This document shows positions 25,607-40,304 of a DNA stretch of 64,000 bases, piece after piece. The translations under genes were made by a program, and so were the position numbers. The stretch is from Rhynochetos jubatus (Eukaryota > Chordata > Aves > Eurypygiformes > Rhynochetidae): contig CM050656.1 in the NCBI GenBank assembly GCA_027574665.1, forward strand, positions 13,529,501 to 13,593,500, read 5' to 3'. The notes beneath the pieces are model-generated. The model ran no database searches. It worked only from the letters and a program-made list of their open reading frames with translations, and was not told the DNA's origin. Every line of letters starts with the position of its first letter. Position 1 is the first letter of the stretch.

Positions 25607-28600
25607 CTTGGATACTGTGCTAAGGATAAACATTATTCTTATAAAGGTGGTGTGGATAAGCACTAGAACAATGACTTACAATTAAAAAAAATATTTTTAA
25701 AGCCATCTGCCTATCACACAACCATACTTAAGGGTAGTGTTTTTGTATGGTTTACTTTCTGCCTTTCACTTTCGCACAATTCTGCTTGCATTTTCTTCAC
25801 AAATACCACAAACACCTCTAGATCTATGAGCAGCTTGGCAAAAAATCTTATTTTGTATTTCTGTTATCATTCAACTAAATGCAGTTGCAAGTGTTCTCAC
25901 CTCTTTCCTCATTATTCTCAAAAGATATCTTTCTTGTGAAATTTTAAAGCTAGTGACAAAACCAGGAGTAACAAAACTGAATTTTCATTCAGTACCATCC
26001 ATTCATTCATTGCCTTTCTTTCACAATATTTAATGCAACACTTTATGCTCACCTGCAACAAGTTATAGGTTCTAGCCCTATTCATTGGTGTAATTTCTGA
26101 TCATTTTACTGTTCTTTTTGGCTCAGTTATTTCAGTTTGGCTTTTTTTCAAGCAGACAGCTCTCCTCTGTCTCCAAATCCCATTCTGTCATAAATCCTTC
26201 TTAAAATATTCTCTACCCCAGGAAACTCTCTTAAGTCTCATAGTCTTTGTCTTGACTGTACTATTAACTTCATTGCGGGGTTTAGGCCTTTATGTCCTAT
26301 AAAGCAGAATGTATGTTTAAATAATTTTTTGATTATATTGATAAATTTTGCATTTTAATGACATTCTAAGGACATTCTTTTGGCAGAGTATGCACACTAA
26401 AGAAATTATACTCTTGGTTCATAATGTTTGATACGATGTTCAAATAATAAGCACAAGTTTCATAGCTACAAAATAAAATTAACAAAGAAATATATGACAA
26501 TTATACTAATTTACACTTTCAAACTGTATGGTTCACTGATGATACGTTGCACAGTTCATAAAAGCACTGACTGTAGTTTTGAATGAAGTTTCATGTGGTC
26601 CTTACGTGAGACTAAACAAGATCACTATGAAGGGCCTTATTGTCTTTGTCAATAGGAAATATTCTTTCTGCCAGATGTGGTGGTTGGCTTTTCTCATTAA
26701 TTTGCCAGACCAACACATTGCCATTCTGGCAAGAGGGCAATACAGTTATCAAAGAGAGAGGAGAAATAAAGTAAAACCAGTGCTAAAACCCCTTCAGTCA
26801 AAGACAGATATATGAATATCAAGAGCCTGACAATGACTCTCTTCAACTCTAAGTTGTTATCTTTGGTCCTTATTAGTGACATTTTAAAAAATAAATACTT
26901 GGTTTTGTAATAAATATTTTTATACACAGTTCGTATGAGATATCTTGTAGAAATATAAAGGAGCAAGCAATTATAATATATATGAAATTTTGAAATAGTG
27001 CAAGCAAGTAGTATATACAGAGGCAAAGAAGGGAGTGGAGATTACCATAAAGTCATAGCTACCCAGTCTGAAAAACAAAATTGGAAATTACTTTCAGGAA
27101 GATCAGATCAATAACTAAATTCAGGCGTGAGCAACTGCTCACATTCAAAACTTGAGCTTATTTTGACTGTGGCAGTGATTTCATACTCCAGTGATTTACC
27201 ACATGCTGTTTACGAATTTGAGAAGCACCAACCACCTTTACTCAGAGAATCTCAAGTGGAAAAGGAGAACATGTCTGGATACAAATGTGTCATGCAGTGA
27301 TGATATTGCATAGGAAATCTGTCACGAGAATGTGGGGGATAAGCAAGCTGGTTTCTAAGCAACCTTACACAGCTGAGCTGCTATAAATGGCTGAATTTCA
27401 GCAGAACATCTTGGTAGTCACTGAACAAGAGGAGTTGGGGATTAGGGCAGTACACAACATGTACTGAAGACAAAGCTGCAGCTGGGGGTGAGTATCACTT
27501 GGCACAGCTGAAATGGACACACAGGGATACCTTTACATTTTCTCATTCTTGGAATGAGCCAGGAGGATCTGCAGTGATGAGCCCACAAAGAAGTACTGCA
27601 GATGTATGCTACTTCTTCCAGAATAACCTCGTACTGGCAGGGAGGAACAAAGAGAATGAGTGGCGTGGTTCCACCTACTCATGTAGTCATCACCTCATCT
27701 AGGAGTACCCCAAAATACAGCAAAGTGCTTCAAGGAACACTTGGTACCTGTTGTTGAAACTGTGCAGAGCAACACTAGTGCAGGCTAAGAACTGGCTTTT
27801 CTGGAGGAGCACACAGGGGAATTAAAAATAACACAGAAAAAAGCTTGAGCTTTGTATTGTATATTTTAGAAAGGAACATTCAATTAAATTCATGTAACTA
27901 AATTAAAAGCAAGTTGATTGTTTTCTACTGGATATGCATGAATGCAAAGAACTACAACTCTTGTAATCATTAAGTCCCTACAGCACTGAAAGGCAGGAGG
28001 GAAAGAACTCACTTTTTTAAAAAAAAGCAAACAATTTTTTTCCTCCAGTCACTGATAACTACTGTTGTTTCTCAGATCTGTAGCTGTCAGATCCTCCATT
28101 ACAGAAGGAATAATCTAGATTTGTAGAATGACTGCTGAAAATACATTCTTAGAAAAAAAACCCCCAGAACAGCATTGAGAATTCTGGTGGAAGAACCAGC
28201 CAAATTTTCACATGGTAGCAATCTCTAGAGTTTTCTGGAGTAATGGTTATGCTATTCGTGACTCGATTGAGAAATATAAAAGGACAGTGAACTCATAAGT
28301 TTCAGATATTTTCACCCATATTATCAGGAATATGACTTGGGACATTTATTTTGGGGTGCAGCACCATACCTTCTAACGGGGGAAGACCTGTGCTTTATAG
28401 AACATTGTCAATTTGCAAAACTCGGTCGTGACTAGCTTCTGGTTTAATAAGGATTGTTTTTTGCTGCTGGAATGCTCTCAAGTGTGATACAGGTTTTCAC
28501 TGCTCACTGTGTTCATTTATACTTGCCATTCAGTTTCTCAACTTTGCCAGAGAGGCTGTCAGTATAATGCCACTTGTTTCCAGAGATCAGACAAGTTTTA

Positions 28601-28955
28601 TCTTTTAGAATTGGATTTTTAATTAGAAACCTACCATTTGGCATATTTCAACAATGCATTCAGGCCAAAAGGGAATATTGGAAAATTGGCATCAGTGAAT
28701 CCTATCAGAGAGTTCCAGAAGAAAAGAACAGCATCCAATTATTTTCTTGTGAAAACAAGTCTTTCAAGACAACCTTAGCTAGTCTGAGGAATATTTAGAC
28801 TAATTAGAGAAAAAGTTAAAACATACCAACGACTGTAGAGTGAATACACTCCTGAACAAGTACTTTTAGAATTGGTAACTATATTTTTTAAGGATTTTAC
28901 TGAAAGTGTATCTGATTTTCCTGTTTCCCAGGTACTACTTAGCCTCTCCTGAGAT

Positions 28956-28983
28956 GGGGGAGGGGGAAGGGAGGGAGGGAGGG
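28956..28983 (+). repeat. G-rich tract, candidate G-quadruplex / (GGGA)n
   Basis: Six runs of three or more G (5, 5, 3, 3, 3, 3) are separated by one or two A. This fits the usual four-run pattern for a stable G-quadruplex on the sense strand of the AK5 pre-mRNA. The last part is a (GGGA)n microsatellite. Confidence 0.8.
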
Positions 28984-31900
28984 AATATATTTCACATCTA
29001 CAAAACATGTAAACACATTTTTGTGCCTCAGAGGAAGTTACCAGTTCATAACTGAGGCATTTCCATGTCCTTCCAGTGTCAGACTGCATTTACTTATGCA
29101 ATTAGGTAAATGCAATGGCATGTGCAAAGGAGAGGCTGACTTTTTTCCCCTCTCCCAAGTGTGTCAAAGAGCTAGAAAAAGTAGATGTATAAAAGACTGA
29201 AAGATAATAAAAGGTTTTCTGTTCAGCAGTGACAAGCAATCTATTGAATTAAGAAAATTGCATAACCCAATCTTTGCTGCAAGTGCAGAATGTTTTATAA
29301 TTAGAAAACGTGACAGCTCACTTGAAAAGCAACAAGCAAAACCAGAATGAAGTGGAGGAAAAAAGCCCTCACAGAGACTTGCTCTCAGTCTAACAAGAGG
29401 AAACAAGCTCTTGATTAAAAGTTGTTGCCATGTAGTGACAATTCTTCTTACAGCTTGCTGTCATTTCCCACCCAGAACACATACAAATCTGGGCTTTAAG
29501 GGAGCAGGAGGAAAGCTTGAAGTGAACTGATGAAACACAGACTCCATCGGTACCAAGACTATAACAACATTTCCGGCCTGACTGATTATCATAGCGTGAA
29601 ACTTGAATATTCAAGGGATAATGAAAAGGCCCTGAAAGTCTTTCCATTGCAGAAGCAGAACACAAATATTCCTAAAACTGATTGGCAACGGCAAATTGAA
29701 AGCCTCATTCAACTAAAGCTCTGTGGATTAAACCAAAGACCATCTTCCTCTGTTTATTATGTTTCATATCAGTTGTCAGTGCATTTTGACTCCATTTTCT
29801 CTACATGGAAGACTTAATCCAAGCCATTTATTTAACCCTTCAGACACAGCGCTCCAGGGGTTGACACATTACAATGCAATAAAGATCCAACTGCACATCT
29901 CCATTAGCAGGAGAAACTTTCATTGAGACTTCTACAGCTGCCTTTCAAAATTAAATAAACATTGATTATATTATATAAGGGGCCAGCTCTAGAATGTTCT
30001 GTATTAATCATATGCTTTCTCTTTACTTGAGAACATAAGGAACTTGTGGTATAACAGCATTTTTATTCATATATGCTGTGCAGCATTAATCCTTACACAT
30101 CACAGTAGAATGACCAAGAGTATCCAGAAGCCATTGGGGCTTTTCATGCTGAATGTTTCTGTGGTGTCCATTTGTCTTGTGCTGATATGCAGTGGTTTCA
30201 ATCTGAATTACAGATTCTGGTTCTACAGGGAAACGGATGGAAAGAGGAGTACGCAATAGAAAAGAAAATGGACTCTAGGAAACTCATAATGATTGTCAAA
30301 CTGTTTCCTCAACATTTGTTTTTGTTAAAGAGCACAGAAAGGTGTAGTCCAAGCTAGTTTAAGTATACCTGCAAAAAGATGTAATGCATAAGCATCTAAA
30401 GAGATGAAAGAGCTGGAGAGGCAGGCCTTAGTACAGAGAAGAGACTTTTAATAGAAATGTACTGAAGTCAATGAACAATCTGTTCAGTTTGAGTTGCCAT
30501 GGAAACTATCCTATTAAATGCTTTAAAAAAAAAATCAGTTCTAGAAACAAAGTACTACAGTTTGCCTGTTACAAAGTGCTCCCTTAATAAGCTCAAACCA
30601 AGTGTATTTTGATGCATTCTTCCTCTTTCAGAAAGATCACTGTACGCTGTAGTAAAGGCATGTGAAAGAAAGCCTACTGCTCTATTTCCCCCCCATGCAA
30701 ACCATGGTGAAATGGGCAATGAAATTCCATCTGCATTTTTTTTACCTTTGGAATGCCAGAGAGGGTTGTTTGCTCCTCCTTTCACAGACATTATTTGGAT
30801 TTACTTTCAGGTGATACATATGTTAGGGGGGACTGAACGGCCAAGGTTAGTTGAAGTCTTTGCATCCCCGTTTCTTTTTTCATTTTGAACCGAACGTTGC
30901 TGCCTGCAGTCTGATGGGCAGGACAGGGCACGGGGACTCTGTTACAGTGATGGTGAGCTCATGTGAGTTACTGGAGATCTAAACAACCAGCGACAGCATC
31001 ATTCTTCAAGACATGCTCTGTTTATGCTCCACTGAATACTTTTGCAGTAACTTAAGCAGCTCTTTGTGGCTTGTGGAAGGTATCTACAGTAATGAGTTGT
31101 TACACTTCGCAGTATCTCACCCTCATTTTTCTAGGCAATAGCACTAGGACTGCATACCTCCTTTCCTCACATCAGCTTGCCCCTCTGCTGGTAAACTGAG
31201 GCCTTATCCTTTCATGCACAAAATATAACTTTACAGCTAAATTTATGAGTTCTGCGCTTTACATGTCTACCTTTACAGCACAGAGGACCTGCATAATTCT
31301 TGGGGAATAGCAGGCATCCCACACAATTAATGCAAATAGGATCCACATCAGAACATATCATATTGCACCTAAAGCTGTTAATGAAATGTAAAGGGGTATT
31401 TTATATCCCTCCCCCCCGGCCTCCTAGGTTTAGACACCTTACTCAAGGCTGTGGATGGGTTCTGTTCACATAACCCAGCATCCCTAAAGACAGCTACCAA
31501 AGCCCTTCCTTAAAAATATTTGTAACAACTCCGATGTTTTAAAGCACTGAGGAAGAAACAGCTTTTTATGAAACATATTAGTATTTCTTAATCACTGTCA
31601 AAGTACATACTATAGTTTTTTTACACTTACACATTAAACTGCAGCGATTGTAAGGATGCTATTTCACTATACAGGATACAAACCTGATCTTTAAAACAAC
31701 TTATTGGTATTGAAGCAGAAGAGGGGCTTCTTGGTGCATTGGAAATACTTAAAAACCCCACCCCTCTGTGTATTTTCAGGAAGCCATATGTTTCCTGTTT
31801 GGTGCTTTTTATGTATCCTATGATAGTGAAGTCAAATTGAGCTTAAATGCCAGGCAAAGAGTGAAAAGTGGCCTAGTTTTAGAATTCCTTCACAGTAGCG

Positions 31901-32643
31901 CATCTCGGATCAGTGGACTGTTTGTTCCCATTGTTAAATTCCTTCTTAACAGAGAAGTTCTTTTATAACATTCAATAAGGAACTTTATAAATATTTATAA
32001 ACTACCTAATAAAACATCAATAGGTGTTTTCGTAAACCTAGAATATGCTTGGTCAAACGTTAAGCAAAGCAGGTCTTAGAGGTAAAATTTTAGCACAGCT
32101 GTCAACAGAAAACTATAGGATCTGAGGCCACACACTGCTCTTCTGTTTACAACACCGCATTCTTGTCCTTCTCTGTGCCAAGATCTTCAAGATGATGCTC
32201 TAATTCCATATTTTAAAAGGTCTGTTCTTATTAGCTACATTTTCTGGGTCTACATTTCTTCCCTTCTCTCTGCTGGGTTGTATGTCCATGAATTATGTAT
32301 CTGTGCATGTCTTTTTTTGTAAATGGCTACTACAATCAGGGCATAGCAATGCCAGCAGCCTTTACTCACTATCTCAAGACCTGATCGTCTGCCACACAAG
32401 GGAAAGGCATCTACTCATTTTTGTGGTGCCATCCTGAAACTAAACAATTTCTCTCTTTCCCCCTGCCACCCCCAACCCTCCCCCCGGCAGCGCTAAATTA
32501 TGACTGGTAAAGAACAGAGCTTTATCTCAAACACTTTGCTACGCAGAATCTTTGGCAAAGCACTGCAATGGGTGATGCTGAATTTGGGCTTTTGGAAATG
32601 TAATTGAGACTGGCCTGCAGAAAAGCCTTTTTCATCTAAAGTT

Positions 32644-32670
32644 AAAAAAAAAAAAAAAAACACACACACA
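32644..32670. repeat. A17 tract followed by (CA)5
   Basis: A simple run of 17 A is joined to five CA units. No retroposed gene body lies upstream on the plus strand, so I treat it as a simple repeat. Confidence 0.85.
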
Positions 32671-35499
32671 CCAAACCAGTGAATTACAGCTCTCAAAAGG
32701 CAACATAACAGTTCAGGGCAGAGATGCTGCCTATGGTGCCAACAGCGTATGATTTGAGAGATCCATTCCTTAGCATTGTCTTTAGCAGTCTAAGAAAAGG
32801 GGATAAGCAGTGCTGAGTTTGCAGTTCAAATGCACTGGAAGGTCCCCTGCTACAGTGGCTTGATGTAACAATGTTCCTGGGAGCAGTTACACCAAGCAGC
32901 ATAAATACTCCATGTAGAGAAGAGTCATTTAAGGAGTGAGGGCTGTTTACAGAAACAAAGAACTTTGAAGGAAAAATAGTGATAACTTCTAGGAAGTTAC
33001 GTGTAGGCACTAGGAACTTTTATAAATACAGATCTACTGAAAAGTAACTGAATGCTGTACGTGACAAAAGTATTTTAAAATGAGCATAGATAATAACTAT
33101 GCACAAATAATATGGGTTTCAAGCGTTTCAGGTGTTTTCAAAACACAACTGTATTTAAAAATCAAGCCCCAGTCCTTCTACAAGTTAGATATAATGCTGT
33201 GCCCTCTACTTCAGTCTTTTAAACCCACTATAAAAATTGCAAGTGAAGTGTTTGTTTTGCCAGAACACGCTCATGCATCTCTGATCATGCAAAATACTCC
33301 TGCCGTGCTGGGAGGGGTGTTCTGATTGCATACCTTGGTTGCAAAGTTTGCCCTTAAAGGTTAATTTCTTTGAATTTTTTTCTGGTTTTCTAGTGTCCGG
33401 AAATCAATAAGGAAGTTAATAAATTTTGCTTTCATTTTCATCTTTAATAATCACAGGTTTGGTTTGGGTTTTTTTCCCCATTTAAAAGACCCTACAGAAG
33501 TTAACAAAAACCCAACCCCCACGTTACAGCAAACATGTTGATCTTTCCCCTCTAAACTACTGCTAGGTACTCTTCTTTATGCTATTGAACAACAATGAAA
33601 AATCTGGGAAAATCTTGCATATCTTTAAAAGCCAGCTATCTCGATCATGGTTTACAAGTATTAAAAATGCATTAATCCCTACCTCTGTAGAGGTATAAAT
33701 TTATCTTATTTTCAGAGCTGATAATAAGGTTTATTTTAAAAGAAAAACAGCATAAAGATTGTCTTTGCTAGAAACCCAAAAGTAAAAGGGAATCTTAGGG
33801 ATCTAATAATCTTTTGGCATTTTGTAGATGCTATAACAAAAGCCAATTTTTTTTTTCAAACAAAAATCACCTCAAATAACATTAGCTCTGTTTGCTCATC
33901 TTAATTACTACCAATCCCTTTTGACACAAATAACTTCACTCTGCTGAGCAGTACAAGCTGTATAAGAAGATATGCCTTTCAGGGATAGAAAAGCCTTGAA
34001 GTCTGAATGTGTTCATACTACTTCTTATCTTATTACTCATATTCATTAGTTCTGGACCATAGGAAGTCAGAGCACAGCCACCCCTGCTTTCCAGAGGCAT
34101 ACTTTAACACTCAAAAAGTGATTTGAATCATAAATCAAATGTAATGGCAAGCAACAGTATGGGTCATAAAATCCATTCCCAGGGACCATTGCCCATACAT
34201 AAAACCTGCAGCTAACACAGCATATCTCATAAAAGCAAACATTTGGCTCTTACAGGAAGAAAACAGGAATTTAACAGACAAATTCCACAGCTGAGTGCTG
34301 ACTAGCCCCCATTTCTTTGGATGCCTAACTTGGCCTAGTTAAAGCTTGCTCAGGGTCTTCACATGTTGCAATATACGTGAGGACACCACTCAGTGATAAC
34401 TACATTTTTATAAATAAAGGCTGCATCCATCTAATCTGAAAGACCATCCTTTGTGATTAGGTGTATGACTATTAAATCCGGTTACAAACACGTTACACTG
34501 TAAAACTGCACAGATGGTGTCGGACTGGACTGTGCTGAAGCAGGCAATTTGTATGTTCAGACGATGCTCAGGCATCTCGTAGTACTTTCTGATCCCCTAA
34601 ACTATTCTTAATCAGTTTTATTTGAGAGCTAAAGTTGATTTTAAGGGTACTAGATGTAGAAGCATCATTTGTAAACATCTGACAATTTAATATTACTTTA
34701 TTAAGGACTAAGGATTTGAAGTAAATATACTACATGCTGAAGAGGTGAAAGCATAAATCTAAGTCCAAAACCTAGTTTTGCTTCCTTATATAACTGTGTT
34801 TACATCGACAAGTCACCTAATATCTCTGCTAAAATGGAAATAATGCCCTTGCCTCTATTCCCAAAGGAAGTACAGAGAAGATTTATGTGGAACTGTAGTG
34901 TTATAAAAAGAAATAAAATGGTACAGGAGTACAAGTGTTTTGCATAATAACAATAGCAAAGGGAGAGTTATACAACTCCAGCGTGGTGAGAAATGGTTGG
35001 TTATATACATACATTTCCATCAAAGGGATGCTGGCGAGATCACCATGATAATTCTACATAGCTCTTGCCTGTACTTCCTACTGTATGCATTATGCCATTC
35101 TGTGTAAGTTACGTTTGTCCATGCTGCCCGTGTTGGGTTTTTTGCTTACACATTAAGTGTAATTCTCAACAAATATTTTTAGGTAGAGAAACATGTAGTT
35201 TTTATTCATTTAAATAATTTGTGCCTGACACGTTCCTTGGAATATTTACATTCTCAAATTCGATCTTAAAAACTGAGCGTAATTTTAGGGAACTATTGTG
35301 GTATTTTAAGTTCAGTCTCACTCTACTGCCTCTTTTCTTAATCTGTGATTATTTAGCTGCTTCAGTAAATTTCTAGGAGAAAGTCTTGTTATATCTGTTA
35401 GTAGTCTGAATAAAACATATCAGGCACTTTTCACCACTTTTTTCATGAAGCATTGAAGCAACAATAATGTGATGAGAGAACCCCTTCTTTTCGATGTTA

Positions 35500-35573
35500 C
35501 AAAAAAAAGAAAAAAGAAAAACCCACACAAAACCCACCACACAAAGACAACCAAGGTTAAAAAAAAAAAAAGT
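35500..35573. repeat. A-rich low-complexity stretch
   Basis: Runs of A broken by G, CC and CA units, ending in A12. Nothing coding. Confidence 0.8.
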
Positions 35574-37743
35574 ATTTTTTGGCTTTCTTTAAGGTGATAT
35601 GACTTAAGAGTCCTAATTCATTAGTAGCAAAACTCAAAGATCTGGAAAATTCTGTGTCATTTCCTTATTATCTGCTGTGACTTACTGTTAGTTTGTTTTA
35701 TTATGGAAATTACTTCACAACCCACCATGACAGGCAGTAACAAACTCATTAACCTAGGAGGTACCTACTACTATTCAGATATTTACTTATAACGAGCTAA
35801 ACAATATGAAGTCAGAACACAATCAGAAGGCTGCATTTTCCGACTTTAAAGGCAAATGTCAGATAAGAGATTCTTGACAGGTAGCAAACTTCTCTATTTA
35901 GCAATCATTTTAATGTACTGTTGATATTGTTTAAGCAGTTACACAGTCAGCTGTGCCTCACTAATGGATATGTATCCAGATAATATTTGTAGATGTGACC
36001 TGGCTCTAAAGGCATCTGAAATTACAGGCTACCCACCTGTCTTCAGAGTTCATTGCATACAAGATTATCATCTTCCTCACCTTGCTTTGAACTAAATAGA
36101 AATAGCTATATCAAGAATAAAGAGACTGTTGTAATGCTAAATCACTGTATTCCTGATGGCAGTGTGGTGTAACGTTCTATTAACAATCTACGGAGGCAGT
36201 TTCATTCTGCAGTTGTAGGGGAGAACAAAGCAGTACTTGAAAGAAGTAATGCCTCTTTCATTTGATCATAAATTTGCAACTGCAGTCTTGATTTTAAAGA
36301 AACTTGAAACTTTCTGCTTAAATTGATTTTGATCCATAAACCTTCAAAGGCATAATAACAAGCTGAATCTAAAGCCAGGCCTTTTAAGCATAATATATTC
36401 TTTGCAGGGTCAGATATTTTGTTGTATTATTGCATCAAAGAAAAAGCATGTAAGGTTAATATTGTCACTTGAATTGTAGGAAAGAGATTAATCTCTTATT
36501 TGAAAGTGTTCGGGGTTGGGGTTTTTTTGTTTGGTTCTTTTTTCCCCCCGAAATACTCTCCTGCAAACTTACTGGATACAGTTGCTTTTTTAATTTTGGT
36601 ACTTTTTTTTAAGATGGCAGGACTCCTGCTGCAGTGTAATAGGCTGAGACTTACTGTAAAACAAAAGAATGAAGATGTTCTGTGTAACCACTGTAGTGGT
36701 ACTTCAACCTAACAAAGGGTATTTCTGTCTCAGTGATACTGGGAGCACAAGAAGAAACGTGCAAGGGTAGTGCAAGACCCTTACAAATTACAGTGGCCTG
36801 TAGTTTACCTGTTCTATTCATCATGCTGCTCGTTTCACTTCATCTGCTCATGCAGGTATACAAATTTCTAGGAGAGGCTATTTCTGAAAGCATACTGAAG
36901 CAGAACCATGACAAACTGCAGCTTGATAACCTTTGGCTATTTTGAGAGGACTAGCATAATGTATTCCATGGTGATATTATGCACTGATGATGTAATACAA
37001 CATGTTACTGTCAATGCTATTACTGATATTTTATAGTCGAAAGCACTGATGGTGCGGGTATATTGACACTACATAACCTAGGCACATATATAAGTGTGAT
37101 TTGTAGAATCAGAATTCCCACTCTGAGACTCTTGATGGCCATTATTTGCAATTTCTCATTGGTTGTATCATACAGAGCGTGACAAAATAATTCTAAGTGG
37201 CCAAGTGTCAGGAAAAAGCACATGCCAAGTTTCCCATTTCCCTGGTGTAATCCCTCTTTGTAGTTCAGCAGCCTCTGTAACAACTTGTAGCTTGTGTTGC
37301 ATTCCGGAGATAAACACATTCAAGTTGTTTTAGACCAGAGACTAATTTCATCTTTATGTTGTAGCTCACTTCTAGAACTTACTCCAATATTGCCTTCCCA
37401 CTACTAACAGCTTATCACACCATGTTTACTTTGTAAGCAAGTAACACACACACACTGGTTGCTTATATATCACGCTGGAACCATGCAGTTGGACACTAAA
37501 AAAGCTGTTTCTCACAAAAACAGTGCGGGGAGAGTTAATCATCTCAAGCACGTGTTCTCCATGCTCACGTTCCATCAACTGAAACAGTACTAACAGCATT
37601 TGTGTGACATTGTTAACCGTATCTCAGCACAGATTAGCACAGAGAGGTTAGAGTATGAAGAAGATACACATATAAGCAGCTGTAGGAAGAAATGCCAACT
37701 ATGCAGAACATCCATTTCAATTTGTCAATTGCTCAATTAACAG

Positions 37744-37786
37744 GAGGAGGATCAGTCAAGTTTTTCTGGTTATGAGAGCACAGGAG
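37744..37786 (+). CDS. AK5: AK5 exon: acidic linker, part 2 (43-bp micro-exon)
   Basis: Fourteen codons read EEDQSSFSGYESTG, then one base of the next codon, before a GTGAGT donor. The acceptor is AATTAACAG. Mammalian AK5 has a similar DDQ...FGED.. piece directly before the second kinase domain. The exon keeps the frame between the 24610 exon (phase 0) and the 38870 exon (phase 1). It is very short, so confidence comes from frame, splice sites and order rather than length. Confidence 0.85.
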
Positions 37787-38869
37787 GTGAGTTTCTTTTT
37801 CAGTATCATTTGCCATTTAATTTTGAAACCTTTGATTTCCCATTCTATTTCAATAGTTACTTAGAAAGTAAAGTGAATTCAGGTTATTTATATTGTGAAA
37901 GTTGTGCCTCAAAGGATTTTATCATATGAATTCTCTCTGAATGCAAATTAAAACTTGTAAAAGACATTTCTGCACTCTTTAGGCCAGTGGATCCAAAACT
38001 GCTAGAAAATATTACTGTTAATTGGCATCAGATCTCATAGGTGGTTTCACAAATTGGCAGTTATGAAAATCTTGATGGAAAGTATGAGCTGCTAAGAAGA
38101 ATGAAAGGATTAATCAAAACCTTTTATGGTTGATGATATTATGCAAGACATGTACATGCCACATCATAATAAAAAACAAAATTGTATGTCCTAAATCAAT
38201 CTGTCTTGTAAGTGATTATGTCAAGATATAAGAAAATTCCGACAAGTTCAGATGGTGTAAAATCAGTTTCTGCACTGTCATAATCAGTCCAATGACTGGG
38301 ACACAGGCTAGAAGGAACCGCTTTTTTAAAAAATACAATTTCAATGAAAGGCAAAGCTGTAGTACATACAGCTGTTTTGGTGCTAAAATGAGAGTAATAC
38401 CTGGATCTCATTTGAGATTGTTATTATTATTTGGCTGAACCTGAGGCACAGGGGAATCTACAACTGCATCTCAGATGTAGTGCACTGAATACAAAATCTG
38501 AATAGGATGTGGACAAACTTCTCAAGGAATTAGAGAAAAACACAGCAGCTCAGGAGGCAAGTTACTGTATCAAGATGCAACAGCTTTTCTTTTTCCTTTT
38601 TCTCTTTTTTAAAAGAGCTGATGGGTATGTACAAGGTCTAATTTTCAGGTAAAATTTTTTTTTGTCATATCTGCAGTGAGAACTAGAAAATCATGAGATA
38701 AATAGGCTTGTGGATAATAGCTCCTTTTGGAACGCAGAACGTTATAGCAGAAAGTAAATCTAGTAAAATCATACCACCTTGCATGAGTGTTACACAATTC
38801 AGTGTGGAAAGTAGCTAAGATAAAAATTAGTAGCTCTTGCCAACTAAAGAATTTTTATTTTCATTTTAG
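37787..38869 (+). other. AK5: AK5 intron (1083 bp)
   Basis: GTGAGT donor and TCATTTTAG acceptor. Nothing recognisable inside. Confidence 0.85.
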
Positions 38870-38914
38870 ACTTTTCAGAAGATCTGAGGAAATCAAACAT
38901 AATTTTTGTAGTTG
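38870..38914 (+). CDS. AK5: AK5 exon: start of second adenylate kinase domain
   Basis: It reads DFSEDLRKSNIIFVVG across the two split codons; the first Asp and last Gly codons are completed by the neighbouring exons. SEDLRK matches the MEDLRK that opens the second domain of mammalian AK5, and IIFVVG is the first beta strand leading into the P-loop. Length is 45 bp with phase 1 at both ends, so skipping it would stay in frame but would remove strand beta-1. The donor is a strong GTAAGT. Confidence 0.93.
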
Positions 38915-39129
38915 GTAAGTACAATTCCTCGTTTAACTGCTAGGTTTGAAAATTCCCATGTTACATAGTTTTGACTGTAAGCACATGATTTCTTTTAAAG
39001 TTTAGTAGAACAGTTTGGTTTAGAGTATTTACACTGCAGTGGTGGTTTAGTCTTTTGAAAGGGAGGTTGGATTTAATACCAAGTTAATAACATGGGTCTG
39101 ACCGTGCTAAGAACAGTTGTAACAGTTGT

Positions 39130-39472
39130 GTAAAGCTCAGAGCAGGGACTCTTCACTCTGTAGAAGAGAATACTCCAGGGAATCTTATCAATATCTATAA
39201 ACATCTGATGGGAAGGAAAAAAGATGCAGGAGCCAGAATCTTGTCAGTATTGCCCAGTGACAGGACAAAAGAAAAAGGGTACAACTTAAAATACATGAAA
39301 TGCCACCTGAATACAAGAAAACACTATTTATTGTGACAGCTGTCAGACACTGAACAGGTTGCCCAGAGAGACTGAAGAATCCTGAACAACCTGCTTTAGC
39401 TGACCCTGCTGTAACAAAGGTGTTGGACTAGATGATCCCAAAAGGTTCCTTCCAATCTGAGCATTTTGTGAA
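39130..39472 (+). mobile_element. CR1 LINE 3' end, old copy, plus strand
   Basis: Diverged CR1 sequence in the correct order: CTGTAGAAGAGAA, CCCAGTGACAGGACAA, CAGGTTGCCCAGAGAGACTG, then the 3' tail GTTGGACTAGATGATCCC and GGTTCCTTCCAATCTGAGC. It reaches the CR1 3' end, is 5' truncated as usual, and is more degraded than the 25288 copy. Confidence 0.9.
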
Positions 39473-40304
39473 AAGATAGCATGTTTGCATGTTGGAATTT
39501 TATCTCACCCTATCTTACACCAAACACAATTTGACTCAATTTATGTAAACCTGTGGCGGATATTATGTTCTTGAAAAAGTGAAATTAGGTGACTGTAGAG
39601 TTCATTGGACACTTTTTGTAAGCAAAAGATGCATAGCACGATTTTCAGTCTTAAAGCAAACTGTATTCCATGCTTACTGAAGTACATCTTCTTGCTCCTG
39701 GCTACAGTGACACGTTTTCATTCTCTTTGCCTCACATACCTTATTGGAAAATTATATTTGGGTTTATACAACCAGACAAAAAAAAAGTGAAGATGCTCAA
39801 GGAATTTTGCCTTTGAAATTGTCCATGGCACGGCATGTTTTTCATTCGCCTCTGGACTGCATTTTCTTTTTCAAAGACTGGTTTCTAATTTTCATTTATA
39901 ATATTTTGTAGGCCATCTTCCAGTTTAAAACTGAAAACACACCTTTTCCCTATTTATTCCTTCTCTTATATGCATCTCAGATTTTCTAGGAACAGAAGAA
40001 AATTCTACTTAATCAGAAGTCTGTTTTCTTTCTTGAAAATGTTATAATGAACAGTTGGAGTAAGCCCAAACATGGGTTACTTTTCAATAAATTATGTAGA
40101 ATATTTTACACTTTTTCCCAAAATAACCCCTTCCCCACCCACCCCAAAAAAGGCAACCAACATGGGATCTTCACGGTTGCTTGTTTGGCTGCAAAATCTT
40201 GATTTTACTCCATCTAGGTAGTGAAAGTAAATGATATTTACTAGAGACGGATTTTTGCTGGTGCTAGGTTGGAGTGGCCACAAGATTTTTTTGCTTATGG
40301 ACTT

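Larger units (their letters stand above)
24687..37743 (+). other. AK5: AK5 intron (13057 bp), largest in the window
   Basis: It holds a plus-strand CR1 fragment (25288-25606), a pair of competing stem-loops (25101-25154), a G-rich tract (28956-28983), an A17 plus (CA)5 tract at 32644-32670 and an A-rich stretch at 35500-35573. I found no further exon. Open frames are all at or under about 109 codons and are not recognisable. Confidence 0.82.
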
